A stretch of DNA of 64,000 bases from assembly GCA_037178675.1 (NCBI GenBank), contig JAYMGJ010000216.1, positions 186,001 through 250,000 of the forward strand, read 5' to 3'. The DNA is from Scleroderma bovista. Taxonomy: Eukaryota > Basidiomycota > Agaricomycetes > Boletales > Sclerodermataceae. Position 1 is the stretch's first letter. Every line of letters starts with the position of its first letter. The translations under genes were made by a program, and so were the position numbers. Below the pieces are notes generated by a model that searched no databases, was not told the DNA's origin, and worked only from the letters and a program-made list of their open reading frames with translations. This document shows positions 57,213 to 64,000 of this stretch, piece after piece.

Positions 57213-58209
57213 ACAATGGCGAATGCTCGAATTCATTGTATATCTTCATCTAACACCTGTACACACGTAGAACTGTGAAGGGAACCCTGTTGCAGGCACG
57301 ATTCAAGGATTATCTGGCTTAGGAGCTATGCTTTCATGGATGGGCACGACGCGCTTGGGTAGGCAACCCCTAAATATCTGAGTAAACGCGTACAACGGAG
57401 TAACAGTTGTAGTGAATTAAAGATACGTGACCAGTTACGAGTGTCTGTCGTCCAGTGACTATATCCTGCACCAGATCCTGTACGGCATTGTATGCAATAT
57501 CGGGCTCGCCCCCGAAATTTTGACACGACATTGAAGTATTCCACTTTACTTTGCATCCAATGAGTTCACTGCAGATTGCAGCCTTGGAAAGTGTATTTGG
57601 ACCAATGTACTGCCGGGATTTACGCCCCCGACTACGGTTGGGACAACGTGGACACGCGTCAGGACCTTACTCCCTCGAGGAAACGTTTCCGCAAATGTAT
57701 GGAGGTGCCTTTGCATCGACAAGCCTCTCTCGAGAGTTCGGAAACCTATTACAACCGGTCAGAGCTGGATTTGCTACAGATTTAATATCTTCACTCTGAT
57801 ACATGTATCCATTCCCGCATTATAATTTCAGCACCGAAATCATCATGGCCAGTATGGAATGATGGTGTATCGACAAGCACGATGTTGTTCGGGAAGTATT
57901 CCAAGTTGTACGTCCACGCCTGCACATATTTTGTAGAGGGATTTAGGCTGATACTTGCCCGGGTGCTGCTGTGCTTGTGAAATGCACCAATAAACTAGGG
58001 ATGGGTTTAGAAATGCTGCGGCGAGAAGGGTACTTGTATTACCGTGCTCTTTCCAGAACCAATCGGTCCGACCCGGACTTCCTAATTATGTTCGACGCTG
58101 ACGACCAACTACGTGAGGGTCCTGCCCCGTCTCCAATCGCGGGCGGCAACCACGTACTATTTGTAATGCGGGCCCAGACTGAGTCAGAAGACGTGATGGG
58201 AAGAGCACG
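57213..58209 (+). other. Intergenic region with a possible unrecognised small gene
   Basis: Open + strand segments at about 57576-57785 (block DQCTAGIYAPDYGWDN), about 57830-57910 (APKSSWPVWNDGVSTSTMLFGKYSK) and 57971-58279 (GMGLEMLRREGYLYYRAL, DFLIMFDADDQLREG) could be exons, with a plausible acceptor before the second one. No domain is recognised and a start cannot be chosen. Confidence 0.28.
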
Positions 58210-58659
58210 CTACAATATGGAAAGGCTTAACATCGAACAGTGTATAAACGAATCAAGAACCATACGATCATGGGTTTGATCCTGCTGGCGATTGCTGTAA
58301 TCTCTGGTCGTGACGATGGATTCCGTTGCCAGCACGACAAACATATGTCCCACCATAGGTCGGTCAAACAAGAACACGTCTCCTGAGTTTGGACCAAACA
58401 TGTGCCTCACAGAACGCTGTCTGAATGACCAGGCAAAACATAATAGCGTTACCTTGATTGTCTTTAGGTCGCCCAGTGTACCTTGGATCGTTTTTATAGC
58501 GACACGAGTACCCCTTGGACGCAATGTTCCCTGAAATACAAGGGCATTGCCGCCTCGGAATCTGGCATTTGGCTCTCGATCGACGAGTTTATTGAGATTA
58601 ATGCAGTATTCAGTAGCCTGGTCTGCCAGTTTTTCGAGTATAAGTTCAGGGCTCTCCAT
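58210..58659 (-). pseudogene. Tandem kinase gene remnant, copy 3 (N-terminus joined to C-terminus)
   Basis: Starts MESPELILEKLADQ at 58659 and continues to FRGGNALVFQGTL and RVAIKTI. After the block for HVW the sequence jumps to the last 100 bases of a second kinase domain (WW.ICL.CW.RNPSSRPEIT), read out of frame. Everything between is deleted. The junction lies near 58383. Confidence 0.7.
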
Positions 58660-59259
58660 GAATGCTCGTTGCACGAGAACGCAGAGGAATTGAGCAAGAA
58701 AAAGGCTAAGGGTTCAGGGCGTAGAATACCCCATCACTCACGTTTTATACTTGCAGCGTGTAGGCTGTGTGGCAGTGTGTGCTGGCGCACAGAACAACCA
58801 GGCCACGACTCGGTCCTGCCATGGTTAATTGCTGCTCGCGCAAATCACAACGGACGGCCATGCTGGGTTTGGACAAGATTCTACGCTTCGTACGCCTCGT
58901 ACCATCTTGTCCAAACTGAGCGTGACCGTCCGGCTTTCCATATGATTGGGCCCCTGCGAGCGATACCGTAGACGGTTGAACAGGGTTGAGCGCGCTGAAC
59001 GTTGAACATTTGAATATGTTGAATGTTGAAACTGTTGCGCACTTTCCCACAGATGAGGCAGGTGCCGATCTTTACGAGTGATGCAACTCGACCTTTGCTC
59101 GACCTAAGGATGTAATGCAAAGGACACGAAGAAAATTGCGTTGCGCCCATAAATCTGACGTCATGGCGTATTCATTTGATTACGTGGGTCCAGCCGCAAC
59201 TGCAAGGATATAAGAAGTCCATCTTGGAGTCGTCATTGGATCTTTGACCCTCCGCAGCC
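58660..59259. promoter_or_regulatory. Divergent promoter region, kinase remnant 3 and questin-oxidase-like gene 2
   Basis: Paralogue of 44541-45061 and 50851-51292, with AAATCTGACGTCA at about 59152 (TGACGTCA, CRE-like). An inner inverted repeat around 58850-58935 pairs GGACGGCCATGCTG..TTTGGACAAGAT with ATCTTGTCCAAACTGAGCGTGACCGTCC. Confidence 0.45.
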
Positions 59260-61047
59260 ATGTCGAGCGCTTCTCTTGACCAAACAGCGAACATGCCATT
59301 CCACCGCGATCCCCCCGACGGCCCCGTCACCGTACCACCCGCCGCCGCACATGGCATTGTGGCCTATTCTCCAGAGGCGGCCGCCACAATGACGGTCCCT
59401 CCCAAGCCACCCCGCATTGATCAACTATTCCACGATCCTGCTCTTCCTCCATCCGCGATATGTCCCCAGAGATTTCCCGGAATTGATCCAGAGTCGACCG
59501 ATGCTCTGATCAGGACATTGGCTCACAATCATGTTTCGTGGCACATTTTCTTCAATTACAAGGGCTTTCACAAGTTCGTTCCAGATTCGCATTGGTGTTC
59601 CTGATTGACCCGTTTTGCAGTCATGCATCACACCACTTGCTGTGTATCTGGGCAATGGGCGCCAGCGGCGCAGTCATTGACGCCGCATATGCGACCCACT
59701 GTGTATATCAGCGACCAGCATTTGAATCTCCTGGGCATATCGTGCACGGTAACTACAATAAGCACTTGGGAGATGAACGGTGCGTAGTTCCTTTCTACCC
59801 GTATTCGAGTTTAGTCTTATCTGCGTCGGATTGCGCACAGTTATTACTCTGCATATCTCAGATTTTTCGAATCTGAGCTTTTCAAAAAGGGACTTGCCGA
59901 ATGTCTGGAGGAGTACGTGTTTTCATTGACGGCAAATTTCGACAGTGGTGGCGAGCACCCTGCCATGTTGTCGCGTTTTATCTCTGGCGTGATTCACCCT
60001 TTCATACACGTTGGGTATGGAGCTGAGTTTGGTCTGCTCGGGGTCAGCGCAGAAGGTACTTTCACTTCAGATGTTCCTTCATTGAGCTGATCAGTGACGC
60101 GGATAGGCTTGGCAATGGCCGCTGTACATCCTTGCAACCTTGACCTCCTGCACAGGGCTTGGTTCCCGGATGTTATCTCTGAACCTGACCCAAAGTGCAA
60201 CGCCCTCTCGATCCTCTCGCTCGTAGCATGTGATCCTCGCTTCTCTCATATTAAACGCATTGAAAACGGGCAAATTCTTGCCCAAGGTCTGAAAGAATAT
60301 GGGGCGATCATTCGTGAATATGTGGAAATGTGGAAGTTCGATATCATATCTGATATCGGTATTGCTGATACTGTCGAGGAGCTTTCTTGGGTGAACAGCA
60401 TCATCTTTGGTGTCGGCGGTCACCTCTCGAGCCAAGAGTTCAGAGCAGATTTCTTACTCGTGCACCTCTTGAATTCGTCGCTCTTCCTTCCGCCCCTACT
60501 CGCCAGCATACCCGAATCTTCCTCCCGTCGACTCCTTTTGTTGACCTACTTCACTATGTCTCTCACGTACTATGTTGCCCGTGGAAGACCAACGCTAGAC
60601 CTCCGAAGGTTTTATAACGCTACTGAACACCTCTTGCATAGGGTCCCAGGCCCGGGCACATCGCCTGCTCCTGGCACCCTTCCGAATCCGTCGTCTGATC
60701 TAGCCCAGACACCCAACACCTGGCTCCGTCTCTTCCAAAGTGTGGTTGTCCATCCAAACGAACATCTGTGCAAGGCACAGCGTACGCTGGCCCATTATTC
60801 CTCTTTGTATGGTAAACGAAGAAAAGGGTGGACCGCGAGTTTGTCTACTTCCGAAGATCGGAGGGTGAGTCCCACGCATTCAGTGGCCGGAGACAGGGCT
60901 GAGGACGAAGTGGGGCTGGCGGAGTTGGATGGTACACTCTTCCTCCGAGTTGCGATGTTGACCCAGAATAGACTGGGATGGATCCGTGAGGGGGAACCGG
61001 AGCATGGCTGGGATTTTGATGGATTCTATGCACCAGATGATGCATGA
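59260..61047 (+). CDS. Questin-oxidase-like protein (DUF4243), gene 2
   Basis: Same family as gene 1. Start at 59260 (MSSASLDQTANMPFHRD). Four exons joined by three short introns, after GFHK (59574-), after LGDER (about 59780-59850) and after VSAEG (about 60056-60109). Landmarks: HNHVSWHIFFNYKGFHNHASHHLLCIWAMGASG by blocks, YYSAYLRFFESEL, MLSRFISGVIHPFIHVGYGAEFG, AWFPDVISEPD, GGHLSSQEFRADFLLVHLL, LLHRVPGPGTSPAPG, HPNEHLCKAQRTLAHYSSLYG and LAELDGTLFLRVAMLTQNRLGW. Ends FDGFYAPDDA. About 530 residues. Conserved histidines match gene 1. The 5' fragments (copies 1-4) are closest to this gene. Confidence 0.85.
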
Positions 61048-61669
61048 GTGGTCCTCTGATGCACTTTGCAATTTGGCCGCAAGGGTTATATTGTGTATTT
61101 GTAAGTGTTTTGGATTTAGTTCTTGAATATATCAGCGTGAAATCGATTCCCCGTGTGTTTTCATGTGATCAATAGAAGGTCTCGTTTCTTTTGCGCATGC
61201 GCAGCTGTTCATTTGGAGGGCACTGACTAAACATTGGCAGATACTTGGTTATCACCTGCCCGAGTCGAGTACTGATATGATGAATGAATGAATAAATTAT
61301 AATACTGCTGACTACGCTCCATCACAGGACCTCTTACTAACCTCGTCAGCACAACAAACAACGGACCGAGTACTCGACGGAAACGAACAAAGGTGAGAAC
61401 TCAAAAGAGATGATGATCAGGAAGAACTAATACCCTCTTCGCCACCTGACGACCTTCGCTGATGGCCGGCGTTGGTTTCCTCAGGTTGCGGGGATTCGGA
61501 TTCCCTTGTCCCAAGTTAACAACAAGTTTTGGTAGATGTGTACCTCACTGGCTGACACATTACCAGGGAACGGGAGGTCGTAGGTTGACAAATCTGACGT
61601 CATTTGATTTACACATACGTCCAGTGGGGAGTAAACTGCTATCTCGCTGGATCGCTCACTTTCAAAGCC
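61048..61669. other. Spacer between questin-oxidase-like genes 2 and 3
   Basis: Holds the 3' UTR of gene 2 and the promoter of gene 3. CAAATCTGACGTCATTTGAT near 61590 repeats the TGACGTCA element found upstream of the other copies. No gene seen. Confidence 0.45.
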
Positions 61670-63396
61670 ATGACCAACTCTGAGCTTGACAAAACAGCGG
61701 ATAGACCATTCCATCACGATCCCCTCGATGGTCCCGTCTCCGTACCACCCGCACTCTCCAACGTCGACCAACTATTCCATGATCCTGCTCTTCCTCCATC
61801 CGCGATATGCCCCCAGCGATTTCCCGGAATCGATCCAGCATCGACCGATGCTTTGATCAGAACGTTGGCTCACAACCACGTTTCCTGGCACATTTTCTTT
61901 AATTTCAAGGGCTTTCACAAGTTCGTTCCAGACTCGCGTTGGTGTTTCTGATTGACCTCTTGTACAGCCATGCATCCCACCACTTGATCTGTATCTGGGC
62001 GATGGGTGCCAACGGTCCTCTCATCGATGCTGCATATGCGACTCACTATGAATATATGCGACCAGCATTTGAGTCACCTAGCCCTATCACGCATGATAAT
62101 TACAATGCGCACGTCGGCGATCAAAAGTAAGTGATTATTCACTCCCTATCTGGCCTTATTGACCTCAGATGTCACTAGCTACTACTCCGCATACCTCGAA
62201 TTTTTCAAATCCGAGCTTCTTAAAAAGGGACTTGCCGAATGTCTGGAAGAATATGTGTTATCGTCGGCTGCTAATTTTGGCGGCGACGGCGACCATCCTG
62301 CCATGTTGTCGCGCTTCATGAATGGCGTGATCCACCCTTTCATCCACGTTGGGTATGGAGCTGAGTTTGGTCTGCTTGGCTTCAGTGCAGAAGGTATTTC
62401 TGCACCTTGGTCATTCTCTCGTCGGGCTGATCAGTTACGTGGATAGGTTTGGCAATGGCCGCAGTCCATCCTTCAAGCCCCGGTCTCCTACACAGGCCTT
62501 GGTTCCCGGATGTTATCTCCGAACCTGAGCAGAGGGGATGCACCCGAAATGCCCTCACGATCCTTGCGCTCATTGCATGTGATCCTCGTCTTTCTAATAT
62601 CAAAGACATAGGCAGGGCGAATACCCTTAATCAAAGTCTCGAGCAATATGGGCCGATCATACGAGATTACGTAGAAATGTGGAAGTTCGATATTTCGTCA
62701 GACAATGGTATCGCCGATGCCGTCGAGGAACTCTCCTGGCTGAACAGCATCATTTATGGCGTCGGAGGTCATCTTTCGAGTCAAGAGTTCAAAGCAGATT
62801 TCTTCCTCATGCATCTCTTGACTTCGTCGCTCTTCCTCCCGTCCCTGCTCGCCAACATATCCAAATTCTCCTCGCGTCGGCTCTTCTTGCTCACCTACTT
62901 TACTACGTCCCTTGCGTACTATCTTGGCCGCGGTCGCCCGAAGCCGAATCTCGGAGGATTCTACAACGGCACTGAACACCTCTTGCACAGAGTCCCAGGG
63001 CCAGGCACAACGCCTGCTCCTGGCGCGCTCCCGAATCCGTCGTCTGACCTAGCCCAGACGCCCAACACTTGGCTGCCTCTATTCGAGAACGTGATCACCC
63101 ACCCCAATGAACATCTGTGCAAGGCGCAGCGCGCGCTGGCTCATTATTCTTCTTTGTATGGCAAGCGCAAAAGGGGGTGGACGAAAGGTTTGTCTGCGGC
63201 TGAAGGGCGGAGGTTGACTCCTGCGCAGTTGGCCAGAGAAGAAGAAGCCGAGAATGACATTGGTCTGGCGGAATTGGATGGCACACTCTTCCTCCGAGTT
63301 GCGATGCTGACGCAGAACAGACTGGGGTGGATGCATGAGGGAGAGCCCGAGCGTCCCTGGGATTTCGATGGGTTCTTTGCACCAGATGATGTGTGA
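61670..63396 (+). CDS. Questin-oxidase-like protein (DUF4243), gene 3
   Basis: Tandem duplicate of gene 2. Start at 61670 (MTNSELDKTADRPFHHD). Compared with gene 2 it lacks the AAAHGIVAYSPEAAAT segment in the N-terminus, so that segment is dispensable or was gained in gene 2. Introns at the same places (after GFHK, after GDQK and after FSAEG). Landmarks: HASHHLICIWAMGANG, YYSAYLEFFKSELL, MLSRFMNGVIHPFIHVGYGAEFG, RPWFPDVISEPE, GGHLSSQEFKADFFLMHLL, GRGRPKPNLGGFYNGTEHLL, HPNEHLCKAQRALAHYSSLYG and LAELDGTLFLRVAMLTQN. Ends FDGFFAPDDV. No damage seen. Confidence 0.85.
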
Positions 63397-63715
63397 GCAA
63401 ATCGTGTACAGGTTTGTGAAAAGAGTGTGGTATTGGGCTGCATGGTTGAGTTTTGGCTCCTTCGAGCGTTGTACGTTACATTGGATGTGGCTCTTGAGAT
63501 CGTATTGACTGGAATTGATTCATTCAGTTTGCAATTACTGGTACAAAGACAGGCTCACTGCGTGCCATTTATGTAAGTATAAATCGGACCTCATGTAAAT
63601 CAATCTCCTTTCTGTGGAGTAGTAATGTATAGTATGGGTTCTGTCAGCAAGCTCGTGAGTTGCCATAGCTTTTCGTAAGGGAATAAAATCGCTTGTTCTG
63701 CGTCATGCGCAGTGA
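63397..63715. other. Convergent 3' region
   Basis: 3' ends of questin-oxidase-like gene 3 and of the kinase gene at the window edge. No feature recognised. Confidence 0.4.
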
Positions 63716-64000
63716 CTAGTGACCAACGACACCAGTTAGTGCCTCCTTCACCTCCGTCATACTGGGTCGCAAGGATGGTATGCCATCCCAGCACCAGTTC
63801 AAGATGTCCCAGAACATCCCTTTCTGTAAATCTGTAAATGGTATCTTGCACGCTGTGAAGGCGCCCCTGGAGGGTTTTACGCCACGCATAATATCTATCG
63901 TCACAGCACGGTCGTCCCGACGGTGGGCGTATGGCAGCTGGCCAGTAGCCACCTGAACAATGATCTAATTAAGAAAGCGACGAAAGCGACGAAAGCGCGG
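63716..64000 (-). CDS. Protein kinase, C-terminal end (runs off the window)
   Basis: The last exon (63716-63952) encodes the C-lobe end of a TKL-type kinase: VATGQLPYAHRRDDRAVTIDIMRGVKPSR, then FWDILNWCWDGIPSLRPSMTEV, with the invariant Arg of the WDGIPSLRP motif, ending TGVVGH. The exon begins at an acceptor TTGTTCAG; the rest lies beyond 64000. It differs in sequence from the tandem kinases (NICLLCW), so it is a separate kinase lineage. Confidence 0.7.

Noticed and set aside
63969..64000. Short GCGACGAAA tandem repeat at the window edge as a possible array
   Set aside because: Only two or three units are visible, inside an intron; no CRISPR-like or satellite structure.

Overview
The window is genomic DNA of a filamentous basidiomycete, most likely an Agaricomycete. 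Genes carry many short introns (about 45-60 bp) with GT-AG and occasional GC-AG borders. The gene content also fits: an intron-rich histone H4, a Cdc12-type septin, Igo1/endosulfine, questin-oxidase-like proteins, TKL-like tandem kinases, HET and TPR remnants, and Ty1/copia and pogo transposons. No species is claimed.

Left part (about 1-18.4 kb) is ordinary chromosome arm with single-copy housekeeping genes on both strands: septin CDC12, a DHA2-type MFS exporter, a TFIIIC subunit (TFIIIC_sub6), a mitochondrial FtsJ/MRM2 rRNA methyltransferase, histone H4, an O-acetylhomoserine sulfhydrylase, an F-box protein and Igo1. Stretches at 1-2.3 kb and 10.5-11.9 kb hold only decayed coding sequence.

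Middle part (about 18.5-37.9 kb) is accessory and transposon-rich. It starts with a truncated member of a cell-surface protein family and remnants of a TPR-repeat gene and a HET-type gene. A solo-LTR-like element (21936-24169) sits in the TPR gene. A pogo-like transposon (26443-37833, TA duplication) was split by a Ty1/copia element (28906-36928). The copia 5' LTR was itself split by a second, inverted copy of the solo-LTR-like element (28930-31033). The insertion order can be read from three sets of target-site duplications.

Right part (about 37.9-64 kb) is a segmental duplication array. A module of about 6-7 kb recurs: a 5' fragment of a questin-oxidase-like gene (+), a cysteine-rich single-pass membrane protein (+), mago nashi (-), and a tandem kinase-pseudokinase (-). 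Only the third mago nashi copy is intact; two are decayed. Both large kinase copies carry nonsense mutations. Three complete questin-oxidase-like genes close the array, followed by the 3' end of another kinase gene at the window edge.

The points most worth checking are the modular array itself, the 6-nt microexon and GC-AG intron in mago nashi, the kinase-pseudokinase fusion beside a fast-duplicating surface protein family, the two CCGG-flanked solo-LTR-like elements that share a conserved ORF, and a C-to-T pattern in the stop codons and LTR differences that suggests methylation-linked mutation.
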